Below are positions 36,251 through 43,891 of a stretch of 64,000 bases of DNA, piece by piece. The notes under the pieces were generated by a model. It saw nothing but the letters and a program-made list of their open reading frames with translations, did no database searches and was not told the DNA's origin. Origin of the DNA: Hymenobacter cellulosilyticus (GTDB lineage: Bacteria; Bacteroidota; Bacteroidia; Cytophagales; Hymenobacteraceae); assembly GCF_022919215.1 (NCBI RefSeq), contig NZ_CP095046.1:1292501-1356500 (forward strand), given 5' to 3'. A program made the position numbers and the translations under genes. Each line of letters starts with the position of its first letter. Positions within the stretch are counted from its first letter, which is position 1.

Positions 36251-36850
36251 ATGACCAAGAACGTACTTCAATTAAGCCTATGCGCGCTGGGTTTTGTGAC
36301 CCTGCCGGCCGCCGCCCAATCGGGGGAAGGCACCAAACTCGGCCTGAAAGCGGGCCTTTCGGTAGCTACCCTCGATGGAGCCATCAATGCCACCTCGAAA
36401 TTCCGCACGGACTTCGTGGCCGGGCCCGTGTTGCGACTGGCCCCCACCAAGCAGCACTTCACCCTGCAGCTCGAAGCCCTCGTCAGCGGGCAGGGCGCCG
36501 ACTTGGAGCGCTCCAACGGCACTACCGAGGCGTACAAAATCTATTATCTGAACGTGCCCGTGCTGTTGCGCCAGTACATCGGCGGCATGTTCTACGTGAA
36601 CGTAGGACCACAATTGGGCTTGCTGCTGGGCTCCAGCAAAGGCACCTACAAATCAGTGGAAGGCGGCGTAGTAGGCGGCATCGGGGTCGAAACGCCGAGC
36701 GGGTTTGTAGTAGACCTGCGCCTGAACTATGGCTTGTCCGACATCAACAACGACGAAGCCGAGCGCGCCCTGCGGAACCGGCTAGGCTTTGGTGGCCTGC
36801 ACAACCGGGTTATTCAGGGCTCGGTAGGCTATTTGTTTGGCAAGAAGTAA
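36251..36850 (+). CDS. Outer-membrane beta-barrel (PF13568-like) protein, second copy
   Basis: 199 residues. A signal peptide (MTKNVLQLSLCALGFVTLPAAAQ) precedes LGLKAGLSVATLDGAIN, HFTLQLEALVSGQGADLE, IYYLNVPVLLRQYIGGMFYVNVGPQLGLLLGS and FVVDLRLNYGLSDINN, ending VIQGSVGYLFGKK. It aligns in plan with the gene upstream (KxGxSVATL, YLNVPVL, GPQLGLLL, LSDINN vs LNNINN), so it is a paralogue. It is separated from it by 66 bases and closed by a strong terminator. Confidence 0.85.
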   Translation: MTKNVLQLSLCALGFVTLPAAAQSGEGTKLGLKAGLSVATLDGAINATSKFRTDFVAGPVLRLAPTKQHFTLQLEALVSGQGADLERSNGTTEAYKIYYLNVPVLLRQYIGGMFYVNVGPQLGLLLGSSKGTYKSVEGGVVGGIGVETPSGFVVDLRLNYGLSDINNDEAERALRNRLGFGGLHNRVIQGSVGYLFGKK

Positions 36851-36869
36851 CGTTAGTCACTAAGCTCGA

Positions 36870-36908
36870 AAAAAAGCCCCGTATTCCGCCCGGAATACGG
36901 GGCTTTTC
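36870..36908 (+). terminator. Hairpin terminator
   Basis: A near-perfect stem (AAAAGCCCCGTATTCC and complement) with a four-base loop, T-run on the right and A-run on the left. It lies between convergent genes. Confidence 0.9.
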
Positions 36909-36930
36909 TGTGGAATACAGGCTGCTAAGC

Positions 36931-37317
36931 TTACCTATTACCGGCAGATGGGGCAGTAGTGCCACGGCGGTCCACGGGTTTCAGGCAAGTTATTTCCGAA
37001 TACACAACGCCTTCTTCCGGTATTCCTTCTGGCCGACTAAGCCGATAGCCAATGCTTAGCACCTGCCCCCCGACCTGCTTGGGTAAGTAAGCCGACCAGA
37101 GCGGACCCCTGGGGTGCAGCCGCGTGCCATCGGCCAGCTCCAGGGTGGTATGCTCAGTGAGGCACATCATGGTATAGCCCGGGCAGAGGCGCACCGTGGC
37201 TTGCGTGCCGCAGCTGACTTGCTCGGGCGAAACTTCCGTTTTCTCGGAGCAGGCGTTAAGGTCAACCAGAGCTAGCAGTGCCGCAGCGTGGCATAGAGGA
37301 GTACGAAATAGACGCAT
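36931..37317 (-). CDS. Small lipoprotein
   Basis: 128 residues. The ATG at 37317 gives a lipoprotein-type signal (MRLFRTPLCHAAALLALVDLNAC) with Cys at about residue 23. The mature part is beta-rich with four Cys (CGTQATVRLC, MMCLTEHTTLELADGTRLHP, EITC), which could form two disulfides. No family recognised. It is convergent with the barrel gene upstream and shares the terminator between them. Confidence 0.6.
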   Translation of the reverse strand: MRLFRTPLCHAAALLALVDLNACSEKTEVSPEQVSCGTQATVRLCPGYTMMCLTEHTTLELADGTRLHPRGPLWSAYLPKQVGGQVLSIGYRLSRPEGIPEEGVVYSEITCLKPVDRRGTTAPSAGNR

Positions 37318-37447
37318 AGAGCAGGGGAGGAAGGAGATGAAACAATCGGGACCTACTGCCTGGAAGAGTAAGGAGCCGGGCTGGATGGTTGCAACTCGTT
37401 CCCGAAAAATTGCTAGATCGGACGGGCTATGCATATGACTAGTGCAC

Positions 37448-37482
37448 AAGAAAACCGCCTGGGTAATCCAGACGGTTTTCTT
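37448..37482 (-). terminator. Hairpin terminator of the TldE-like gene
   Basis: Stem AAGAAAACCG / CGGTTTTCTT extended by CTGG/CCAG with one mismatch. It lies about 30 bases past the stop at 37511, and the T-run is on the minus strand. Confidence 0.75.
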
Positions 37483-37510
37483 GGTGCTTCGAATGCAGCC
37501 TGCCGAGTGC

Positions 37511-38845
37511 TTACACGGCGTCGGAGAGGCTGGTGAAGGTGAAGTCCCGAATCTTCAGCGGGGGCACCATGTTGCCGCCCACGCGCTGGGGTTTACCAAT
37601 GGCTTCCAGGTTGTTGAGCATGATGATGGGGCTTTCGTTGAAGCGGAAGTTTTTCACCGGGTGCTTGATTTTGCCGTTCTCGATGTAGAAAGTTCCGTCG
37701 CGGGTCAGGCCGGTGTAGAGCAGGGTCTGCGGATCGACGGGGCGGATGTACCACAGGCGGGTTACCAAAATGCCCTTGGCCGTGCCCTTAATCATGTCTG
37801 GCACGCTCTGGGTGCCGCCTTCCATAATCCAGCCGCCGGGCGGGGGAATGTCGGGAATACCGGCTTTCTGAGCCCAGAAGCGCGAAGTGTACAGGTTTTT
37901 CACCACGCCCTTCTCAATCCAGGTCACCTTCTTCTGCGGGCGGCCGTCGTTGGCGAATATCCGGTCGGGAATGTCGAGGCTGGTCGGGTCGGAGTAGATG
38001 GTTACCCGCTCGTCGAACAGCTTTTCGCCTTTCTTGTTGCCGCCGCCTTTCTTGCTCAGGAAGCTGCGGCCTTCGTCGGCCGAGCGGGCGTCCATGGCGC
38101 TCATCAGGGCCTGCAGCAGGGAGGCGTCGGTGTTGGCTACCAGGGCGGCGGGCTCCAGAATCACGGTATACTTGCCGGGCTCAATGGCCTTGGCGTTCAT
38201 CGAGCCGGAAGCTTTGTCGGCCGCAATCTGGGTCAGACGGCCCGCATCAAACTTGCTGATGTCGTTGTAGTCGGCCGTGGCGTAGCCCGAGCCGGTGCCG
38301 TCGGGCGTGCGCACCGTTACGGAATACTCCAGGTTGGTACCAGCCTGGTAGGCTTCCAGTCCCTTGCTGTTGCGCTTGGCCACGAAGGTGGCGCTGTCGG
38401 TCAGGAAGCCGGCCGAGGAAAGCTTGCGCTTCTCGCAGAGTTGCAGGCTGGCCGCGGTTTGCTGGGCACGGTAGTCGGGCGTGATGTTGGCCGTGTTCTG
38501 GGCAAAGGCCTTGGAGCCGTCGAGGTACTGCTGAGGGCCCAACAGGGGCATGTACTCGGGGCTTTCGGGGGCCAGCTTGGCGATTTCCTCGGCCCGCTGC
38601 ACGCAGCGACGCAGGGTCGCGTCGTCAAACTCGTTGCAGCTGGCTACGCCGCTGCGCTTGCCAAACCGGGACTCAACGATAAGCTGCACGTTTTCGACGG
38701 CGCCAGCAGTGCTGATGGCGTTGCGGGCCGAGCGGACGTTGCCGCCGATCTGCCCGGTTAGCGTGGCCTCGCACTCATTGGCCGTGCTAAAACCCAGCAC
38801 CTTTTTCAGGATGGTCTGAGCCTCGTCTTTAGATAGTATTGCCAT
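37511..38845 (-). CDS. TldD/PmbA (TldE-type) protein, non-catalytic partner
   Basis: 444 residues from the ATG at 38845 (MAILSKDEAQTILKKVLGF). The TldD/PmbA plan is clear: VQLIVESRFGKRSGVASCNEFDDATL, SVTVRTPDGTGSGYATAD, IEPGKYTVILEPAALVANT, and the end GIPDIPPPGGWIMEGG, FYIENGKIKHPVKNFRFNESPI. The HExxxH zinc motif of TldD is absent, as in TldE/PmbA proteins, which pair with TldD. The partner gene lies upstream at 39355, separated by a small four-helix-bundle gene. Together TldD/E proteins cleave peptides, for example in antibiotic maturation or toxin processing. Confidence 0.9.
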   Translation of the reverse strand: MAILSKDEAQTILKKVLGFSTANECEATLTGQIGGNVRSARNAISTAGAVENVQLIVESRFGKRSGVASCNEFDDATLRRCVQRAEEIAKLAPESPEYMPLLGPQQYLDGSKAFAQNTANITPDYRAQQTAASLQLCEKRKLSSAGFLTDSATFVAKRNSKGLEAYQAGTNLEYSVTVRTPDGTGSGYATADYNDISKFDAGRLTQIAADKASGSMNAKAIEPGKYTVILEPAALVANTDASLLQALMSAMDARSADEGRSFLSKKGGGNKKGEKLFDERVTIYSDPTSLDIPDRIFANDGRPQKKVTWIEKGVVKNLYTSRFWAQKAGIPDIPPPGGWIMEGGTQSVPDMIKGTAKGILVTRLWYIRPVDPQTLLYTGLTRDGTFYIENGKIKHPVKNFRFNESPIIMLNNLEAIGKPQRVGGNMVPPLKIRDFTFTSLSDAV

Positions 38846-38850
38846 GTTGG

Positions 38851-38889
38851 TTAATGTGCTGATGTGGGAATGTGCTGATGTGCTAATGC
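38851..38889. repeat. Word repeat (AATGTGCTGATGTG type), copy 1
   Basis: The stretch repeats TTAATGTGCTGATGTGGGA and GAATGTGCTGATGTGCTAA. It is nearly identical to the one at 41131-41169. It starts six bases from the tldE start codon on the 5' side, so it lies in the leader of that gene. Confidence 0.6.
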
Positions 38890-38910
38890 TGATAGGGAAT
38901 AATGTGCTTC

Positions 38911-39288
38911 TCAGGTTGGACTTGTCCCGTTGGCTTTGCTGCTGCTGATGATTCGCGACAGTAGGCGTTGAATATCTAACAGTGTAGTAAACAAAGTAGT
39001 CGGCGGTTCGGGATAGGAGGGAGCGTGCTTGCAAAGCAGTAGCCAGTACTCCGTTTCGGCTGCTTCCTTGGCTGCCACCTTGCACTTGTGCACAAAGTCA
39101 GCCCGGCTTTCGGCGTGCTGAGCTTCGCGCACGTTGGCTCCGATAGAAGTACCACTGCGTAAGAACTGTTGCGCAATAACGAAGCGCCTGACCTGCTCCA
39201 ACTCCTGAACATAGGCCAGTACCTGTAGGGCGAAGTCAAAGGAGATGCGGACGATAGGGTTGTCGGGCACTGCCGGATCTGCCTTCAT
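38911..39288 (-). CDS. Four-helix bundle (23S rRNA IVS-type) protein
   Basis: 125 residues from the ATG at 39288, which has a good Shine-Dalgarno (GAGGAG) upstream. The four-helix bundle is plain: PIVRISFDFALQVLAYVQELEQV, FVIAQQFLRSGTSIGANVREAQHAESRADFVHKCKVAAKEAAETEYWLLLC. The GTSIGANVREA motif is characteristic of the S23/IVS family. Such proteins are common and mostly of unknown function. It sits between the two tld genes on the same strand. Confidence 0.85.
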   Translation of the reverse strand: MKADPAVPDNPIVRISFDFALQVLAYVQELEQVRRFVIAQQFLRSGTSIGANVREAQHAESRADFVHKCKVAAKEAAETEYWLLLCKHAPSYPEPPTTLFTTLLDIQRLLSRIISSSKANGTSPT

Positions 39289-39354
39289 TACTCCTCTACC
39301 CAACTGGCCGAAAAAAGCACATTATTCACATTAGCACCTGAGCACATTTAAAAC

Positions 39355-41004
39355 CTACCCGATTTTACGGGCCGTATTGATGATGTTGACGCCGTTGAAG
39401 CGGGTGGTAGCCGAGCCGTGGCTCACGGCCGACACCTGGGGCGGCTGGCCTTTGCCGTCGAAGAAGGAACCGAACAGGCGGTAGTCCGACTCGTCGCAGA
39501 TGGCCGAGCAGCTGTTCCAGAATTCCTGAGTGTTGGCCTGGTAGGCTACGTCCTCGAGCATGCCGGCAATTTTGCCTTTCTCAATGGCGTAGTACACCGT
39601 GCCGCCAAACTGGAAGTTGTAGCGCTGCTGGTCGATGGAGAACGAGCCGCGGCCGGCAATGTAGATGCCCTTGTCCACGTTCTTAATCATGTCGTCGACG
39701 CTCATCTTCTGGGTGCCGGGCTTGAGGCTGATGTTGGCCATGCGCTGGAACTGCACATCCTGCCACGACTGGGCGTAGCAGCAGCCATCCGACTCATTCT
39801 GGCCTACAATGGCCGCCTGGTCCCGGATTTTCTGGTAGTCCACCAGCATGCCTTCCTTGATGATGTCCCACTGCTTGGTTTTGACGCCTTCGTCGTCGTA
39901 GCCCACCGCGCCGAGGGAGCCGGGCTGGGTTTTGTCGGCAATGATGTTGACCAGCTTCGAGCCATAGGGCTTGTTCTGCTTTTTCCACTCCAGGGTGGCG
40001 AAAGAAGTACCGGCGTAGTTGGCCTCGTAGCCCAGCACGCGGTCCAGCTCGGTGGCGTGCCCGATGCTTTCGTGGATGGTCAGGCCCAGGTGGTTGGGGT
40101 CGAGCACGATGTCGTACTTGCCCGGCGTCACCGACTTGGCCGTGAGCTTGCCTTTGGCCTGCTGCGCAGCCAGGGCCGCATCTTCCAGAATGTCGTAGCT
40201 GTTTTTGTAGCCAATCAGGCCCGTGCCGCTGGGGCCGGCAATCTTATCGGCCGCCTTGGGCACCATGTACTCGTAGCCCAGGCCCATGGGGGCGCTCAGG
40301 CCCTCCCGGGTGCGGAATTTGCCGGTGGTGCGGTCCACAGCCGTTACGCCTATCGTGGGCCAGATGCGGTGCACATCTTGGTCGATGTAAGACCCGTCGG
40401 TGCTGGCAAAGTACTTCTGCTCGTTGATCTGGAACAGGGCCGAGTTGACGAAGTTGGCGCCGTTGTCGAGGGCTTTGGCGTTGGCGGCCAGCAGCAGCTC
40501 CACTTTCTGGGCAATCGGGACCTCGAAGGAGTTCTGTACAATCGGGGTTTTCCAGCTTACCTCGCCGTAGCCTTTCTGCGGGGCCAGGTTCACCTTCTCC
40601 TTCTGCACTTTAGAGTTTGCCTTGGCAATCTGCACGGCTAGCTGGGCGGCTTTGGCCAGGCCAGCTTCCGTTACGGTGTTGGTGGCCGCGAAGCCCCAGG
40701 TGCCGTTGGCTAGCACCCGTACGCCGGCGCCGAAGCTCTCGGCGCTGGCAATGTTCTGCACCTGCTTTTCGCGGGTGAAAATGCTTTGGTTCAGGTAGCG
40801 CCCAATCCGCACGTCGGCGTAGGTGGCGCCCGCCGATTTGGCCGCGTTTAGGGCCACGTCGGCCAGCCGCTTTTTCAGGGCGGGGTCCACGCCTTCCAGC
40901 AGCCGCTCGGGGTCAACCGGGGAGCCACCGAAACCGGGGAAACTGGGCAGGAACAGGGCGCCGGCCGCTAAGCTGGTCAGCCCGACAAAGTCGCGTCGTT
41001 TCAA
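39355..41004 (-). CDS. tldD: TldD-type metalloprotease with Tat signal
   Basis: 549 residues. It begins MKRRDFVGLTSLAAGALF, a twin-arginine (Tat) signal, so it is exported folded; the start codon is TTG at 41004. The zinc motif HESIGH (HExxxH) is in LDPNHLGLTIHESIGHATELDR, near residue 315. Downstream are GYDDEGVKTKQW, VGQNESDGCC and the C-terminal VDKGIYIAGRGSFSIDQQRYNFQFGG. This is the catalytic subunit, TldE-type partner at 37511. Export by Tat is unusual compared with cytosolic TldD of E. coli. Confidence 0.92.
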   Translation of the reverse strand: MKRRDFVGLTSLAAGALFLPSFPGFGGSPVDPERLLEGVDPALKKRLADVALNAAKSAGATYADVRIGRYLNQSIFTREKQVQNIASAESFGAGVRVLANGTWGFAATNTVTEAGLAKAAQLAVQIAKANSKVQKEKVNLAPQKGYGEVSWKTPIVQNSFEVPIAQKVELLLAANAKALDNGANFVNSALFQINEQKYFASTDGSYIDQDVHRIWPTIGVTAVDRTTGKFRTREGLSAPMGLGYEYMVPKAADKIAGPSGTGLIGYKNSYDILEDAALAAQQAKGKLTAKSVTPGKYDIVLDPNHLGLTIHESIGHATELDRVLGYEANYAGTSFATLEWKKQNKPYGSKLVNIIADKTQPGSLGAVGYDDEGVKTKQWDIIKEGMLVDYQKIRDQAAIVGQNESDGCCYAQSWQDVQFQRMANISLKPGTQKMSVDDMIKNVDKGIYIAGRGSFSIDQQRYNFQFGGTVYYAIEKGKIAGMLEDVAYQANTQEFWNSCSAICDESDYRLFGSFFDGKGQPPQVSAVSHGSATTRFNGVNIINTARKIG

Positions 41005-41130
41005 GGGGTAGAGTTTTAAATAGAAGTAGGGAAGGCAGTTTAAGCAGAAAAGCGGGGAATTTCAATTGCAATAGACCAAACCAACGCGGCGGGGCTGCAT
41101 GAAATGAAGAAAAGGTGAAGCGGGGGAAGG

Positions 41131-41169
41131 TAATGTGCGAATGTGGAGGAATGTGCTGATGTGCTAATA
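41131..41169. repeat. Word repeat (AATGTGCTGATGTG type), copy 2
   Basis: TAATGTGCGAATGTGGAGG followed by AATGTGCTGATGTGCTAATA, nearly the same as the copy at 38851-38889. A shorter, inverted relative is at 39318-39350. It lies 130 bases upstream of tldD. Confidence 0.6.
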
Positions 41170-41177
41170 CACAAGAT

Positions 41178-41337
41178 GTGTCATTGCGAGGCGCAGCCGC
41201 GGCCATCCGTCCTCTGCGCAGTACGACCTGACCTTTTACCAGAAAGCCCTGGCGTTAGCGCAACGTCAGGGCTTTTTACTTCAGGCAACTCAGCACATTT
41301 CAGAGGACTGATTGCTTCGCGTTGCTCGCAATGACAC
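41178..41337. repeat. 160-bp MITE-like element with TCATTGCGAG inverted ends
   Basis: GTGTCATTGCGAG at 41178-41190 pairs exactly with CTCGCAATGACAC at 41325-41337. Farther in, CGTCCTCTG and CAGAGGACTG also pair, so the arms reach about 38 bp with mismatches. The centre holds a terminator-like hairpin (AAAGCCCTG / CAGGGCTTT at 41243-41275). TCATTGCGAG-type inverted repeats of this kind are scattered in several bacterial groups, so this is probably a non-autonomous element. No transposase gene is inside. Confidence 0.65.
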
Positions 41338-41355
41338 GCTTTTTAACTCACTCAT

Positions 41356-42387
41356 TCACTGAATCAAGGCCAGCAAATCGGCGGCAATGCCGGGCCAGGG
41401 CTGGTTCAGGTCGATGGTAACCACGCGGATGGGGTGGCCACCGAGGGTGTAGCGGGCGGCCAGCTCGTGCTTGGCGGCGGGGTAAAGCAGGATGCCTTCC
41501 AACTGCTGGCCCTGGGCGGTGGGCTGGTTCTGCAGGTAGGCGTAGAGCTGGTAGAGGTGGGGCGAAATCAGCTTCTGCTGGTCGTAGCGCGGGCGCAGAG
41601 CCGCTTTGTAATACTTCGTGTCGAGGATGATCTTGCGGTCCGGCGCTTCGAGGGTCGTGTCAGTTATCATCACCGGCAGCAGGGCCATATCGGTGGCTTG
41701 CTCAGCCTCGGCCTGCCAAGCAATGGTTTCGGACAGCACCCGGTAGCGGCGCTGCTCGTGGCGGTAGAAGTTGCGCACGAAGGCCTCAAACAGCTGGGCC
41801 ATCAGCCGCTCGTCGCGCCGGAAATCCCGAAACCGGGTGCGGCCCGCGGCATCAGCCGTAGGCAGGGCGCTGTGGTGAATCAAGGTGCAGATGTTAAGCA
41901 GGAACGTTTCCCGGCCGCTCAGGCGCAGGCGCCGTACCCGGCGCAGCGTAAGTAAGGTACAGGCTACCGGATGAATGCTGGCCGGAAACCGCCGCCGCAC
42001 GGCCCGCACCTCCTGGCGCAGGCTGGCGGGCAGACTGCGCGTGCGGCCAAGCTGCTCGAGCACGCCCAGTAGCACCTGGTTGAAGGCCGTATCGGGGCTC
42101 AGCTCATCGTAGGCGCACACGGCCCGGCCCCGCCGCAGCAGGTCCCGGCTCAGACTGGGAGCCAGCAGCAAACGGCCCCGCAGCTCCGGCAATTGCTCTT
42201 CCCGCTCTACGTAGGCCAGCTCCAGCCCCTGGCGTAGCAGGCGGCGCGTGCCGGTGAGCAACACCTGGGTGAGGAGCTCCAGCGGCTTGTGAAACGGGGC
42301 CGCCGTGATGGCCTGCAGCTCCTCGCGCTCCGGCAGGCGGTTCCAGGCGTAGCAAAGCAGGTAGTACAGGTTGTGAATCGGAATCAT
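41356..42387 (-). CDS. mcrC: McrC-type subunit of McrBC restriction endonuclease
   Basis: 343 residues. It begins MIPIHNLYYLLCYAWNRLPE, the usual McrC start. The PD-(D/E)xK nuclease core lies in the C-terminal third: DTTLEAPDRKIILDTKYYKAAL (Asp...Asp-x-Lys), then KLISPHLYQLYAYLQN (Gln...Tyr motif). McrC cuts DNA carrying modified bases after being loaded by the GTPase McrB. The gene starts 15 bases after mcrB, on the same strand. Confidence 0.92.
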   Translation of the reverse strand: MIPIHNLYYLLCYAWNRLPEREELQAITAAPFHKPLELLTQVLLTGTRRLLRQGLELAYVEREEQLPELRGRLLLAPSLSRDLLRRGRAVCAYDELSPDTAFNQVLLGVLEQLGRTRSLPASLRQEVRAVRRRFPASIHPVACTLLTLRRVRRLRLSGRETFLLNICTLIHHSALPTADAAGRTRFRDFRRDERLMAQLFEAFVRNFYRHEQRRYRVLSETIAWQAEAEQATDMALLPVMITDTTLEAPDRKIILDTKYYKAALRPRYDQQKLISPHLYQLYAYLQNQPTAQGQQLEGILLYPAAKHELAARYTLGGHPIRVVTIDLNQPWPGIAADLLALIQ

Positions 42388-42402
42388 GCCGGATGAGCCG
42401 CC

Positions 42403-43713
42403 TCAGGGCCGCAGCAGCTTTTTGCGGTAGGCAGCGGCCTGCGTAGGCTGGTCGAGCCAGTATTCCTCGAGCAAGGGCGCAATTTCCTGGGTCAGAATGG
42501 CCGAAAGCCAGGTTGGCGCTTCCGCGGGGTCTGTCGGCGGCTGGCAAAAGTAGCTGTGCCCCAGCTGAAAGTCGGGGCCTAGCTCGGGGTCGTCGGTTAT
42601 GGTCTGGTTCAGCTCGGTCAGGCGGCTTATCAGGCGGCTAATCACGGCCGACGGTACCTGCTGGCTCGCCAGAAATTCCTGCAGCGGGGCCCCAAACTCG
42701 GGTTGCAGAGTCAGAAACGCAAAGCGGCGGCGCAGGGCGTAATCCAGGGGGGCCAACGACCGGTCGGCGGTGTTCATCGTGCCGATGACGAAGAGGTTGT
42801 CGGGCACGAAAAACCGCGCCGTTTCGGCTGGAGCGTAGGGCAGGCGCACGGCGTGCTGGGGGCCGCGCTTATCGGCTTCGAGCAATAGCAGCAGTTCACC
42901 AAAAATCCGGCTCACGTTGCCCCGGTTTATTTCGTCAATCAGCAGGAAATACGGTCGGTCGGGCTCTTGGGCCGCCCGCTGGCAGATGTCGAGCAGCACG
43001 CCCGGGGTCAGGCGAAACGTGCCTTCGGCGTCGGGCCGGAAGCCCTGGATAAAGTCTTCGTAGCTAAAGCTGGGGTGAAACTGCACCAGCTCAATGCGGG
43101 CCGCGTCGGTGCGGCCCAGCCCCAGCCAGGCCAGGCGGCGGGCCAGAAACGTTTTGCCCGTGCCCGGCGGGCCCTGCAGAATCAGGTTGCGCCGCCGCTG
43201 CAGCGCTGCCTGAGCCTGGTCCAGCATTTCAGCCGAAATAAACAGCTCCCGCAGGGCCTGTTCCCGTTCGTAAGGCAGGGCCGGCGGCAACTCGTAAGGC
43301 ACCAGGGGCTCAGCCGCGGCCGGAGCCGGTTCCGCAGCTGGTGTAGCTGGCGCCGAGTCCCGACCGTTGCCAGTGTACAGCTCCTGCATAGCTTCCTGGG
43401 CCGCCACGTCGCCGTCGTGGGGCGAGTTGGCCAGGATGGGCCGCTTGGTCGTGACCGTGAAGTCGAGGCGCTCCAGCAGGGTATTGGTAGGCGTACCGGC
43501 CAGCAGCGGCAGCGAAGCATCAGACTGTCCGCTAGCTAGCCGAAACGCCAGCTGCAGCACCGGCCGCGGTGGGTAGCGCCGGCCCTTATACACCAGGTCG
43601 TAGACCGTGCTGGGCGGCAGGGGCTGACTTTCCCGGTCAATCTGGCGCAAAGCCCGCAAGATATGGTCGCGGGTAAGCTGGGCGGGCGTAAACGAAGCGG
43701 CGGAGTCGGGCAT
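42403..43713 (-). CDS. mcrB: McrB-type AAA GTPase subunit with N-terminal specificity domain
   Basis: 436 residues from the ATG at 43713; a TTG-initiated extension to 43734 is less likely. The AAA core has Walker A QGPPGTGKTFLARRL near residue 181, Walker B YFLLIDEINRGNVSRIFGE and the McrB-diagnostic VIGTMNTADRSLAPLDYALRRRFAF. The N-terminal 90 residues contain YDLVYKGRRYPPRPVLQLAF, a small domain found in other modification-dependent restriction proteins, probably recognising modified DNA. The middle, residues 110-150, is a Pro/Ala-rich linker. Confidence 0.92.
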   Translation of the reverse strand: MPDSAASFTPAQLTRDHILRALRQIDRESQPLPPSTVYDLVYKGRRYPPRPVLQLAFRLASGQSDASLPLLAGTPTNTLLERLDFTVTTKRPILANSPHDGDVAAQEAMQELYTGNGRDSAPATPAAEPAPAAAEPLVPYELPPALPYEREQALRELFISAEMLDQAQAALQRRRNLILQGPPGTGKTFLARRLAWLGLGRTDAARIELVQFHPSFSYEDFIQGFRPDAEGTFRLTPGVLLDICQRAAQEPDRPYFLLIDEINRGNVSRIFGELLLLLEADKRGPQHAVRLPYAPAETARFFVPDNLFVIGTMNTADRSLAPLDYALRRRFAFLTLQPEFGAPLQEFLASQQVPSAVISRLISRLTELNQTITDDPELGPDFQLGHSYFCQPPTDPAEAPTWLSAILTQEIAPLLEEYWLDQPTQAAAYRKKLLRP

Positions 43714-43792
43714 CAGGTCGGAAAGTACACGCAAAACGCCAACAAAGCACGCCGGGTTCGGTAGTTGGGCTTCGCATGACCCGCCTAGTAGT

Positions 43793-43882
43793 GCAGTCAG
43801 TAGCGCGAACTTTGTAGTTCGCGTGCCTGAACGACCTAACGGCGCGGGCCACGCGAACTACAAAGTTCGCGCTACTGGCTGC
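43793..43882. repeat. 90-bp inverted repeat with 26-bp perfect core
   Basis: Arms 43798-43823 and 43852-43877 are perfect 26-bp complements containing GCGAACTTTGTAGTTCGCG; with one mismatch they extend to 43793-43823 and 43852-43882. Each arm is itself near-palindromic around ACTTTGTAGT. The element lies in the 178-base gap between mcrB and the sigma-54 activator gene. It is probably a small mobile or intergenic repeat unit. Confidence 0.7.
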
Positions 43883-43891
43883 TACAGCGGC

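Larger units (their letters stand above)
41005..41355. other. Intergenic region with repeat element
   Basis: 351 bases between tldD (start) and mcrC (end). It contains a TGTGCTGA-type word repeat at 41131-41169 and the palindromic element 41178-41337, with nothing else recognisable. Confidence 0.6.

Noticed and set aside
37442..38761. A 439-codon plus-strand frame opposite the TldE-like gene
   Set aside because: It is rich in Gly, Val, Ala and His as expected of an antisense frame in GC-rich DNA; the minus-strand gene has clear family motifs.
39418..40641. A 407-codon plus-strand frame opposite tldD
   Set aside because: It is antisense to the HESIGH-containing TldD gene and has no recognisable motif.
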